A program made the position numbers and the translations under genes. Of a DNA stretch of 64,000 nucleotides, positions 1 through 9,805 are shown one piece after another. Each line of letters begins with the position of its first letter. Positions within the stretch are counted from its first letter, which is position 1. The notes under the pieces are model-generated. The model made no database searches, was not told the DNA's origin, and saw only the letters and a program-made list of their open reading frames with translations. This DNA comes from Anthostomella pinea (Eukaryota > Ascomycota > Sordariomycetes > Xylariales > Xylariaceae): contig CAUWAG010000006.1 in assembly GCA_963556695.1 (NCBI GenBank), positions 372,001 to 436,000 of the forward strand. Reading direction: 5' to 3'.

Positions 1-817
1 TAACAGTTGTATTCTTGATGGTATTCTAAGTGAGTCTTAACAACAAGGTAAGACAAATATAGTTCATTACTCTACGAAGGATCTTTTTGTTCGTGGGCGG
101 CTTCCGAATCAGTAACCATCCTTCGAAGAAAGATATCTGTTGCAAATAAATATGAGGAGTCTTGCTACTCGCTCATCTATATCTAATAGCGACTCGCACT
201 GCCGCAGTTGAATGGGCGCACGAGCGTGACGCATACATTACACAGACGGGCGAGCGGGACGTCCAAATACAGTTACAGGAAGGCGCATGAATTGAGAACA
301 TCTCGAGACCGAAAATCGCCGGGACAAGCAAGCTACAGGTACTTATGCTAGGACATGATGCCCCCTTCAACATCTTGATCATCTACACTCACCTATATCT
401 ATCATACCCATTGGTCACACCCTCAAGATCGGTGGCCGCGAAGCTATTCTATTCACATATCTGATACTACATCATGGGAAGGGTTTATTCATCCTACTTA
501 GGGTACACAAGCCCTCCCCATGTGCCTTCCATCCACCCGTGCGAAAGTTCGACAGAAGGACCTGACGCCAACTTCTCCTCCTTTCCTCATCTCACGCTCA
601 CACTGCCAGCTCTCGCCGACAGCTTCAATGTCGCAGTAGTGCTCATGGGTACGGTAAGCTTCGTACCCGAACAAGAACTCTGCGGCTGGGGCCGGGGGGT
701 GTGGCAGAGCCTGAATTGATTCCATAACATCGATATCATCTCAATCTGCTGGGTTGGGAACACGAAGTCTACGGGGCCGGATGACCAATGTATGTTTTCG
801 TATTGAGGCGCCCCGAT
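1..817. other. intergenic, nothing convincing
   Basis: Short open frames exist on both strands, but none has a start context, codon bias or recognisable peptide. The right part is the 3' flank of the minus-strand DUF3632-like gene. Confidence 0.5.
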
Positions 818-1842
818 CTAAAACATCCAATATCGAACATCAAAAAGATCCGCACTGGGTTCGTTGAGCCCCCCAGCTCTGAGGTTTTCCAGCGCCAGCT
901 ATGTGAAATATTAGTATCGAAGACTCTTGTCGTGAAGACCCAGTAAAGGAAGCTAGGGACTGAAAAACAACATACCGCTGCGTGAGATTTAACTCGAATA
1001 TCATCAGCCTTGTCCTCTGGTTCTCTTCCCTCGTGGCTCGTTGAAAGCAGACTGGTCAGGCCCTTTACCCACTCCTGCTTCTTCTGCTCTCGCTCCTCGG
1101 CCGGAAAAGTAGACAAGAGGTAAGAAGAGGACCCTCTAAGCATAGTCAGAAGACCAATACAGTCGACCCTGTTCCATTCACGGTGTGCCACATCCAGTTG
1201 GATACCTAGGAATTCCAGTAGCCGCCTGACCAATGCTTCCTTATATGAATGCGCCACCGTCTCGAGAACATGACAGCGTGCCGCGAAACACTGGACCATC
1301 ATCGTCTTCCACCTGCTCTTCCTTAAGTTCGCCATCTTCTGCACCACATCATCGGCGCGAGCTTCTACTTCTTCTGCCGAGAACTGCACCGTGAATGGAT
1401 CCTTCGCATCGGGACTGTCCTTCGGCTTGGTGCCTACTTGAGGCCTCGTTCCATCGTTGTAGAGATTCAAGTAAGTCCCCAAGAATCGTTCGAGGTCCAG
1501 TCGTGCCCCTTCTGGCCCTTCGCCAAGTTCGCCGGCAGCATCAGTTGGTACTTTTGCTATCACCCGGTACAGAACTGTGATGCCCCAGTCCATGAAGCGA
1601 GGATGGAGAAGGCAAAACTCGATGAGGGCGTTAATGAGACTCCAAAAGCGGTTGCTAAAGTCGTCAAACTCCTCGGCGTATGCTCCGGGCGGGGACGCGA
1701 GATATGTGAGGAGGGTGTCAGCTGCAGCGTCGATGGTAGGTGAGGAGGAAGGGTGGCCAATGTCGGCCTCGTTCTGGGGTCTAATGGAGAGCCATATGTC
1801 CAGGATTCGGATATCATCTTGATCCAAGTCCCAGCCCGACAT
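818..1842 (-). CDS. DUF3632-like fungal protein, 2 exons
   Basis: Coding exons 1842..976 and 898..818 give 315 residues. The intron (975..899, 77 nt) has a GTATGT donor and an ATAG acceptor, and joins phase 0, replacing a hydrophobic read-through tail by the ending DVRYWMF. The protein is soluble, with no signal peptide or membrane segment. It starts MSGWDLDQDDIRILDIW, then has helical Leu/Trp/Phe-rich segments such as FWSLINALIEFCLLHP and a charged middle around residue 165. This layout resembles the fungal-only DUF3632 family, whose function is unknown; the family call is from memory of its pattern. No catalytic motif is visible. The start is the first Met of the frame. I infer no function. 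Confidence 0.65.
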
Positions 1843-2371
1843 GATGTGTATGTTGCAGTGTTGAATGAATGATGGTGGTGTTGAGTACTGAGTGGCATAG
1901 ACAGAGGTTGAGAAGGTTGCAGATTAAGCAGAAGGGCAGACACTAAGTGTCCTAGGTACGTACCTATAAGAATGCTGACGGATTTATCCCCTTAGCCACT
2001 GACGTGCCCCACTAACCCGACGCCTCTTCGCTTGAATGTTGCTTCACACAAGCGACCTCACCCTCATACATACACCCCAATTCGTTTCGGCCATCGGAGG
2101 ACTACCAGGACACGGTCTACCCTTCATACGTCATTAAATCGGCCAAGGGATGGTCACTTGGCTTATTAATGACTGCGTGGCGCATGGTAGGATGAAGCCT
2201 CGTCTTACATGCTTGCCCGCCCCCACGATAAAGTTACAGGCTGGAATTCCAGCCCCCACTGCGTCCCTAATATATATATAGAAATTTTCGTAATGTAGTG
2301 ATCAGTGTATCAATAGATGCCTAGACTACCCAAGCGGACCATGGGGAAGCTTCAACAGGCTGTCTGTAACC

Positions 2372-2729
2372 CTGTCAGCTGCCTGACAGCCTGTCATGAT
2401 ATTCATGATGATATTTTTATGCACCGGCCCATGGTGGGTTAGCCTATCAGCAACTCTCTGAGAGCTTGACATCCATATGCATTGTGTACCAAGTATACCT
2501 ACACCTGGTAACCGTCAAGCTGACCTGACAGGCTGACAGGCTCGACAGATCACAGGTGTCAGCATGGGCGGTATGAGTGACCTGGTCGCGCATGCCAGAG
2601 CAACTGGTTGAATTTCTTTCGTCGCCCTGTTAACCTAGTGAGTCTAGTGGTGATGGTGGTGCAGCTGGAATTGGCTGACGAAGTCTTGACAGCCTGACCA
2701 GGTATGACATGCTGGGTGACAGACTGTCA
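2372..2729. promoter_or_regulatory. cluster of TGACAG/CTGTCA hexamers
   Basis: Eight copies of the same hexamer are seen in 360 bp: CTGTCA at 2372, 2391 and 2724, and TGACAG at 2384, 2526, 2534, 2687 and 2717. Two form the perfect palindrome TGACAGCCTGTCA at 2384-2396. Clustered palindromic hexamers 550-900 bp upstream of a secreted-protein gene could be transcription-factor sites (the core resembles TALE-homeodomain sites). They could also be remnants of a small repeat. Function is inferred only. Confidence 0.3.
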
Positions 2730-3134
2730 AAAAAACCTCGTGGTCCGCGAATGTAATCAGGGGTATTTGTGGGCGCCGCCGCCGCCACCACCCGTTCTTG
2801 TGCTCATTCATTGTGTCGGTCACTCTCACCCCTTCGTCATCTGATGACGGTTATTCTTGCTCCTTCATCCTCTTATGACGGCGCTTTGCCCCGAGACCGA
2901 AAAATTTATCTAACTATAGACAATAACAAGTTCCACGCGCTGGCATATCCTGTAGATCACTGAAGCTGACTGGCCTGATGCACATGATACGAAATCGAGT
3001 AACATGTAGGATCGGTCAAGGCAGACTGTGAAGCAACGAATGACCTCATCTCTACCAGGTGTGCAGTTTTTTTTTTTTTGCCTCTCAGATGGCATCAAGA
3101 GTGTTCGCCAGCGGAGGCTGGTTGACCACCACCG

Positions 3135-3140
3135 TATAAG
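3135..3140 (+). promoter_or_regulatory. TATA-like element
   Basis: TATAAG lies 137 bp upstream of the start codon of the secreted RNase-like gene, in a plausible core-promoter position. No transcript data support it. Confidence 0.3.
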
Positions 3141-3276
3141 TACCTGGCGTAGATACCCTTCTCATGGGGAGTTTTCGTAGCAGAACAGACGCTTTCTATT
3201 ATATCATCATTGCTCCTACTTGAACTCACTTTGAATTATACTTCGCTGCTCTGACTTGATTCTTCATCAATCCATC

Positions 3277-3865
3277 ATGGTCAACTTGAACAACGCTTTG
3301 TTGGCCGCAGGGGCCTTCGCCACTTTCGCTGTTGCAGCACCGACACAAGCAGCCGTCTTCGAGAGAGACGTAAAACACGCCGATACTGTCACATGTCCTA
3401 TAAGTCAGTATCACCCCCTAGTTTTATCCTACTCCCCAACTTAACCTTTTCCTGCAGCCGGAGTCTCGAACTTCGGAAAGACGTTCAAGAAAGACGACAT
3501 CGAAGCCGACATCAAGGCAAACCCGGACCCCAACAACCAGAACTCCGGTTTCCCCAAGGAGTATCGATACAGTGGCAGCGGCGGCTCTTGGCCGTTCACA
3601 AAGGACACACACTGCGATGACATGAAGGATAAGGGTGACAAGATATACGAGATTCCGATTGGTCCCTCGGGACAGGCGTGGAAGACATTCGGGAACAATC
3701 CCGGAACCTACAGGGTGAGCATATGAGTGCACCGGCAATATGAGCAACTGCTAACTGGATTTTCAGGTCCTCTTCAGTCTTGATGGGGGTGACCAGATTT
3801 TCTGTGGTGTGACCGCTCATGCGAGCAAGACTGATTTCAGCAAGGTCGTTGGATGTGAAGACTGA
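3277..3865 (+). CDS. secreted RNase T1/N1-fold protein, catalytic His replaced
   Basis: Exons 3277..3403, 3458..3714 and 3767..3865 give 160 residues; both introns have consensus ends and the second a CTAAC branch site. Residues 1-20 form a signal peptide (AVAA before PTQA), and four cysteines remain in the mature part. The C-terminal 90 residues follow the microbial RNase T1/N1/F1 layout: FPKEY where T1 has YPHKY, EIPI where T1 has EWPI (base Glu58), YRVLF (Arg77 position) and GVTAHASKTDF (His92 position). Glu, Arg and the last His are kept, but His40 is Lys and Tyr38 is Phe. Loss of an active-site His with fold retention is the pattern of RNase-like effectors of mildews (RALPH group). Whether it cleaves RNA cannot be told. 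It sits near a transposon-rich, AT-rich block. The start chosen is the first ATG in frame. Confidence 0.75.
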
Positions 3866-5066
3866 GTTTTCCCCCAACCGTGTGCGAGGACGTCTTGCCC
3901 ATCAGCCATACAACAAAAGTGTAAGGAATATGATAGGAGGACTGGATTGGCGTGGGGTAACACACACATTGGGGCGTGGTTAGGTACAAGGGACACCAAC
4001 TGATTTTCTATCTTTATCTGAGCTGCTTTTATCAAAGGAACAATTTGTGGGCATGGAAGAGATTTTCTGACTCCAGGTTCGAAACTGCGACTGGCGGTTC
4101 CCCTTTTATTGGTGACCTGCATGGGGCTAATCCCTTGGCGCGGCGGCTATAGGATAGGGCTGCATGGCTGCCCGCTACTATCTTGCGACATCTACTGGCT
4201 ACCTTGCGACAACTTCCTATTTTCATTAAGACCGAAGAAGTCACGAAGCCTTAAAAGAGGTGTTCTCCTCGATAGCAAGACGCACATGGACGCATCTCTA
4301 TATCTAGTCGCCTCTAAGAGTACAAGTGGCTGCCCCGTAACATCTGCCAGACTGCCCTCTCTGTCCGCGATAACGGTCAGGGAAATAAAAGCACGTGAAC
4401 ATGTATGCGTACAATTCAAGGCCCCTAGAGACAGCGACATATCGCCCTTACCACTAGCCATTTCCAACCTGGAAGTACCGCGCGCAGGCATACAACAGCA
4501 CGCGATGTGTTAGACCCGCCATTATCGCGGACAGAGGGGGCAGACTTACAGATCCGGCTCAGCGGATGGTCTTTACTCGCAGAATACGAACAGTGGCCTG
4601 GAAATCATCGTCAAGAGTGAATCCCAGTGAGATGCTGTATGAGGATTGCATCGTTGCTCCATCTATAGAGGAAGGTAGTGGTATGATGGATGTAGATTCC
4701 GTGTAGTGCTAGAGGTGGGCGGGCGGTGTAGTTTTGTTTGCATTCACGACTTCGCATGTAGGCAGATCGAGATCAAGGTTGTCACAAGTAGCAGTGGTGT
4801 GGACCGGTGTGTATTATTGTCCCTAGGCATTGTTCTAGAAACTCGTACCGGAAAGTCCGGCATGTAGACGATGTGCAAGCGACCACCAACCATCCCGGTA
4901 GACAATCCATTCATTCAGCCTTGATGGGCTTACCATCCATATATGTGAGTAGGAGAGTACCGTAGCAGTGTGCTAGCAAACTATACAGCCCTACGCATAG
5001 TTTCCTTCTAGAGAATGTACCGGCTGTCCACCAGTCTGGCACCACCAGCACTGCTGTGTGAAGACG
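3866..5066. other. intergenic, nothing convincing
   Basis: Contains the 3' flank of the RNase-like gene and about 1.1 kb with overlapping random-looking open frames on both strands (for example around 4109-4513). No conserved peptide or RNA gene was recognised. Confidence 0.4.
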
Positions 5067-5529
5067 TTAGGTAGATGCCATATGAAAGTAGTCGTTATCC
5101 TCTTCGCCCTCGGCATCGACCTCTTCGCCCTCAGCATCATTCCTCTTAGCTCTTAGCCTCATCGAAATCGAAATCGAAAGATATACCGCCAGTGATTAGT
5201 GACGCCTGTGCCTCTGGATTGCCGCTACTGGCGCCAATCTCAGAGTCATGGTCTTCGTTGTCCTGGACGGCAGGCTTGGTAGCTCGGTCACTCTTCGTCT
5301 TCTTGGTAGTTTCGTTGTAGTCATTGTCAGTGCCTGCAAACTTTCCAGTGGCAGCTCTCTTTTGTCCGCTGGGAGGCCGCGCTGGAAGGGAACCGTCCTC
5401 GCTCACGGGGAACTTTGCAAGGTGCTCCAGGCGCAACTTTCCCCAACGGCGTCTATATATAGGTATTAACTGTGTGAAACTTAGGGCCGGTTTAAGGCTC
5501 ATTTCACTCGATAGGCTGCAGCACAGCAC
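5067..5529 (-). pseudogene. truncated gene remnant with 7-bp duplication
   Basis: A minus-strand frame from about 5529 reads a charged, low-complexity C-terminal region (LRLEHLAKFPVSEDGSL, then Lys/Thr/Asp-rich, then ISFDFDFDEAK) and stops at 5146. The stop is created by a tandem 7-bp duplication (CTCTTAG at 5143-5149 and 5150-5156). Discounting one copy, the frame continues through an acidic tail (EGEEVDAEGEEDNDYFHM) to a stop at 5067-5069. The upstream side runs into AT-rich RIP-like sequence and no start or 5' exon is found, so the gene looks truncated at the border of the island. Family not recognised. Coding origin is inferred from composition and the repaired tail. Confidence 0.4.
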
Positions 5530-6494
5530 GTGACCTTCTGGACAACTGGTTGTCCCAGACCCATTAGGGCTTTGAATTGTGGGGCGGACACACTTATCTA
5601 ATTGCCCACCAGATTTAGCTGTGCCGCTCGATCTTCTTTTTCCTCTTCAACCAGAGATATTTATACGTACATAGTAAACAAGGGCTTCTATGTCCTATTC
5701 ACATATACAAAACGTCACAATGATGTTTAATTTAAAGATTTTTTTAGTTCTTAGAATAATTTCGATAAAAAAATCTAGCTACGGCCTTGAAACTTTTAAA
5801 TAAGGCCTTTCTATAACAAAACTACTTAAAACGGAAAATTCGATACTTATAAATTTAATTCGATTTTTTAAAAATCAAAGGGGTGAGTAAAGCTATTAAA
5901 ACCCGATATAATGCCGCTTTTATTAATATCATAATATTTTTTAACTTCACCTACCTTTAATTTTCGAAATTTTCAAAAAACTAGTTAACTAATTTAAGCG
6001 TAAAGCCCTTAAACGTGCCGCTTTTATCCTTTTATCAATTTTGATTTTAGTTTAAATGTTATAGCGCTTAAAGCTTATTATGTAGGTACTTTTTAAAGGG
6101 CCTTTATTTCTTTTTTCCTTTAATAGTTTTTTAATAATCTTATAAACTAAGAAGTATAAAAAGGTGATACGCGTCATAAGGGGAAGTAGTCAGTGTGGCT
6201 GGCACAGCCACAGTCATTAACACAGCCACTAGTATGTGTGTGGGTTACACATTGTGTGTGCGGACCTGGATAGCTAGGGCTAGACTAGTTAGATAAGGGT
6301 TGCACTAAGATAGGGATTGCAGTTACCTTAAGTACCTGCAATCTTTCCTATCTTAGTCCTTGCAACCTAACCCCGCCTCACACATCAATTGACACCCACT
6401 GTACAACGCAATAAAAGGCTAAACCTAGCTTTTCTTACAGTAAAATCCACTTAATTATAATCGTTTCTTATATATAAAAAATTATCATTACATA
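5530..6494. other. AT-rich, RIP-like block
   Basis: From about 5650 the sequence becomes strongly AT-rich with A/T runs and no usable open frame, as expected for an old repeat eroded by C-to-T change. A less AT-rich insert (about 6180-6420) carries a hairpin. No original element can be named. Confidence 0.5.
6297..6366. repeat. imperfect inverted repeat (hairpin)
   Basis: The arms 6297-6321 and 6334-6366 are near-complementary (GGTTGCACTAAGATAGGG against CCTATCTTAGTCCTTGCAACC-type sequence) around a short loop. A second small palindrome (TGTGGCTG ... CAGCCACA) lies near 6196-6216. Together with nearby TGTG and CACA ends this could be part of a solo LTR or a MITE-like fragment; that is inference. 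Confidence 0.35.
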
Positions 6495-6496
6495 TA

Positions 6497-6557
6497 ACGT
6501 AGCTGACAAGCGAGTTGACATTACAAGCGAGTTGGCACTCGTCATGAACTCTCCAAC
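6497..6557. repeat. left terminal inverted repeat
   Basis: The first 54 bp match the right end perfectly; after one C/T mismatch the match continues six more bases. Inside the repeat the 12-mer ACAAGCGAGTTG occurs twice, 16 bp apart, a likely pair of transposase binding sites. Confidence 0.92.
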
Positions 6558-6602
6558 TGCCATGTCAAATAACTTCACCACAACGCATTCAGTTCAATTC
6601 AA

Positions 6603-8258
6603 TCAATCGGATTCCTCTTCCTCAGAGGTTTCTATCTCTATTGTACAAGTTTGCGCATTATGGCCAGTATTGCCGCAAACGCCACACCGTCACCCACGCG
6701 CTGCCGCCCGCCTCAGAGGACGACTACCTTCATCCATTTCCTGTTTTGCCAGCTCAGTACCATCCTTTGTAGCCCAAAGATCTACTGCATCTTCAACGGA
6801 AAGTACTCCTCCTTTCACTAAATGTTTGTTTTTTGTTTTCCGGCGTTTACTTAGTAGGTGATTGGCTTCTTCTAATTCGCGGACCCGGGAATCAACCAAA
6901 GCGACCTTATGCATAAGACCGTATGTAGCCTTTAAAAATGAGCTCAACGCATCAATTATTGATGTAGGTGAGCTTCCCTGGTGATTTCTGACTCGGTTTC
7001 GGATATAAACCGATTGGTTTACCGCTTCGTTAATGGTGGTAGGCGTCTTCGAAGTCCAAGTAGTGGGTGGCAGATTGGGGTCTGGCGACGGTGTTCGTAT
7101 GATAGCGACAGCATCCAGCTTTGAAATGACACTTTCTGGGTCAAAAGGAATAAGCCCAGTGGCACTGAAACCTGCTCGAATGTTTCCTGGCGTCATAGCA
7201 GCGTTGTGTGCTTCACAAAACGCTGTAATGAAGTCCTCCTTCAAAACATGGGTTATATGACGCCGGATGAGATCCTCAATCATGCGACCGTAAGCTCGTT
7301 TGAGCAGGCTAAAACAGCCGACATCTAGAGGCTGGAGCCTGTGTGACGAGTGGGCAGGCATACAAAGGGTGATAATGCCATTGTTCTGACAATAATCCTC
7401 AAAGACCTGGGAATGGTGGCTTTCGTGACCATCTAGGATGAGGAGGCGTTTACCGGCAGTCATACGCGGTCTGGTATACTTGTCGAAATGCTGAATCTAT
7501 TCCAAACCAATCTCATTCGTGGTCCACCCGTTGTCGGACACGGCCACCTTCCAATCGTGTGGTAATATTGTGTCGCGATACCATGACGCGAGGTGGGTTT
7601 TGCCCTGTAGAATGATGAACGGCGGGACCACCCAACCATCAGCATTAATAGCAGAGATTGCTGTAGACCATTCCCTGTTGCCTTGCTGAGCTTGTCTAGG
7701 CCTGCCACGCCTTTCGGCGCTTGTAATGACCATGCCGGACCCAATAATGCCCATCATAAACCCAGTCTCGTCGAAGTTGTAAATATCCGCGTCTTGGATA
7801 CCATGTTTCGCGACTGCCGCTGCAACTTGGCAAAACCACGCGCGATATGCGTCTGGATCCTCGTTCAAGACCCTCTGGTAGTCTATCTTCCGATGAAAAC
7901 GCGTCCGGAGGCCTGGTGTACGTTTGATGAAGTTCCGCGTCCAGTTCTTTCCAACGCGTCCAGCCCCATGCGCCGCCAACAATTGATTCGCCATATCTTC
8001 AACATAACTGTACCGGGGCAGAAATGCTCGCGCATCCAGGTCGAGAATAAAGGAACAAATGGCATTCTCTTCGGAAACCATAAGTTTCAAAGTATTGGGC
8101 ATGCTGTCGTGTCGTGATGGCATTCCTTTGACTCTATTGCTCAAAGTGGAACGAGGGACGTTAAAGAGTTTCGCAAGCTGAAATATAGGAATATGAGGGT
8201 CACGTCGTTTAGCTTAAACAGCTAGCTGCAAGTCTGATTCGTTATAACGCGGTGCCAT
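6603..8258 (-). pseudogene. pogo/Fot1-type transposase, three in-frame stops
   Basis: The frame from ATG 8258 to TGA 6603 spans 552 codons. It opens with a psq-like helix-turn-helix (LAKLFNVPRSTLSNRVKG) and a CENP-B-type DNA-binding domain (about residues 45-115). The DDE domain shows its three acidic residues in YNFDETGF, LLILDGHESHH and LQPLDVGCF (DDD triad). A Leu-rich coiled segment follows, then a C-terminal CCHC zinc knuckle (CGVCGNTGHNAQTC). The frame is interrupted by TAA at 8214-8216 (CAA expected), TAG at 7497-7499 (Trp TGG expected) and TGA at 6690-6692 (CGA expected). All three are single C-to-T or G-to-A transitions, the RIP signature. No indels are present, so inactivation looks recent or light. 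Confidence 0.88.
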
Positions 8259-8295
8259 TGTTGTTGGTGGAGATATGATGGTTTGAATCGTATTG

Positions 8296-8356
8296 GTTGG
8301 AAAGTTCATGACGAGTGCCAACTCGCTTGTAATGTCAACTCGCTTGTCAGCTACGT
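8296..8356. repeat. right terminal inverted repeat
   Basis: Inverted copy of the left terminus, followed directly by the TA duplication at 8357-8358. It carries the same internal double 12-mer. Confidence 0.92.
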
Positions 8357-8358
8357 TA

Positions 8359-8784
8359 AGCTTTAATTTTTATAAGCTTAGTTATTAAGTCGATTAGATA
8401 GCGTTCAATGTAGAATATTGTGTTTTTAAGCGCTTTTTTATAATAGAAAGCCTTTATCCGTAATATTTGAAATAATATTTGCTATCTAATCTTTTATACA
8501 TAAATAAAAAGGCATTTTAAGCGGCTATATAATGCTACGTTATATATAAAATAAAGCTTTTAACAAAAGCTTAAGCACTATAAATTTTGTAATCAAAGCC
8601 AAAAACGCGGGGTAATTAATAGCTAATTACATACGCCTTGCGAACTAAATTTAGCATTAAAAAACCTTACGACTAAAGCTATCTAGAATACTAATTACAT
8701 TCTAAACAACTTTAATATCGGGCTGAAAGCGTACAAGTGAACATAGAGGGGTTTAGGTGGTGGTGGTGGGGTTTGGCTGGCCGA
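8359..8784. other. AT-rich block right of the transposon
   Basis: Continuation of the AT-rich, gene-free sequence seen left of the element, ending near 8730 where base composition returns to normal. Confidence 0.5.
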
Positions 8785-9027
8785 CTAGTGGGGGTGGCCG
8801 ACTTCTATGGGGGGATGGTAGTCTGTAAACGGACAGCCGCAGAAGTGGACTTGGTCGGATGCTATGCTTGAGGATCGGCTTCTTGAGGATCGGCTTCTTG
8901 AGGACCGACCTCTCAAGGACGTCGTACTTGGTGAACGGCTTCGGCTCCTGGTTCTGCTTCTGGACGAGTCTCTCGAGGAACTTGGCGATGCGCTCCACCA
9001 ACCGCTGCTGGAGGAGTATTGCGACAT
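8785..9027 (-). CDS. possible small Ser/Arg-rich protein
   Basis: From ATG 9027 a minus-strand frame encodes about 80 residues, rich in Ser-Arg pairs (RSSRSRSSRSRSSS) after MSQYSSSSGWW and ending with a short CGC-containing tail. A second minus frame over the same bases, from an ATG at about 9075, also stays open (basic, containing the five-residue repeat LKKPI), and so does a plus frame. This is what a 15-bp tandem repeat without stops produces, so coding status is doubtful. No family recognised. Confidence 0.22.
   Translation of the reverse strand: MSQYSSSSGWWSASPSSSRDSSRSRTRSRSRSPSTTSLRGRSSRSRSSRSRSSSIASDQVHFCGCPFTDYHPPIEVGHPH
8867..8911. repeat. 15-bp tandem repeat, three units
   Basis: Units start at 8867, 8882 and 8897. 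The first two are identical (CTTGAGGATCGGCTT) and the third has three substitutions. Unit length is a multiple of three, keeping all frames through it in register. Confidence 0.85.
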
Positions 9028-9805
9028 GGTATGTTTTTTGCGGGAGTCCAGGTTTGTAAGAGTGTCCGCTGTCCATTTGGGTTCGGTTGGTTGAACACGA
9101 CAAGCTTGGAAGCGGTCCCGGTCAGGCTTTATATGGGTCTTCAAAGGAAGTCACGGCTCTGGCTGGTGGAGACACAGTAATTGATGTTCGTGACAAGGCA
9201 TATGTAACTAGTGGCGATGAATGTGACAGTTCTGCATTGCAGAGACAATCACGATGTACGTGTCGTGAGTGACAAATGGTGGTACAAATACCCCGAGATT
9301 CATTTGAGACAGCGTCATGGGATGAGATCAGGAGTCAAGGGCTAATCAAATTTATCATGCTACGATATTCATTCTATTTTCGCTGCTGGGCTGTTGCCGG
9401 CGATGCTATGATTGGTGATGTTGGTGATGTTGTCTTCTAACGACTTTGAGGACCTACTTGACAGCCGCGTCTTTCGAACGGGCACAAACTTAGTCTACTA
9501 GGAACCATGACAGCCTCAGCCTTATATTGCGCTCCCTGTCCTAGCATTTCCGTGCGTTGGAAGAAGATACCAAGCAAGTACCAATACACTCAATACTCGA
9601 GAATGCGGGAAATATGCACGTGATAATGGCTTGACTAGAATAAGTGTTGATACGTTGACAATATTCCCGAATCCGACCCAAAGAAGCCCTGTGCCGCCCA
9701 CCTGCACGTATCCCAAGTACACACATGGTCCTCAGTAACCCACATCAACAAATAGTTGCCAATCAAGGACCGTATCACGGCTTTACCGGTATGCCACCAG
9801 CAAGC
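9028..9805. other. intergenic, nothing convincing
   Basis: Lies between the doubtful Ser/Arg ORF and the 3' end of the secreted cysteine-rich gene. No conserved peptide, RNA or repeat was recognised. Confidence 0.4.

Larger units (their letters stand above)
1843..3276. other. intergenic, promoter of RNase-like gene
   Basis: This 1.4 kb lies between two divergently transcribed genes. Its middle has an unusual density of TGACAG/CTGTCA hexamers (listed separately) and its end has a TATA-like element. Short open frames here look random. A poly-T/A tract lies near 3067-3080. Confidence 0.5.
6497..8356 (-). mobile_element. Fot1/pogo-like DNA transposon, 1,860 bp
   Basis: Both borders are visible. 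The ends are inverted repeats beginning ACGTAGCTGACAAGCGAG, and the element is flanked on both sides by the dinucleotide TA (6495-6496 and 8357-8358), the target duplication typical of Tc1/mariner/pogo elements. Length and a single long minus-strand transposase frame fit the Fot1/Pot2 group of fungal pogo elements. The host sequence on both sides is AT-rich, so it inserted into an already degraded region or shares its RIP exposure. The transposase has three in-frame stops, so this copy is not autonomous. Confidence 0.92.
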
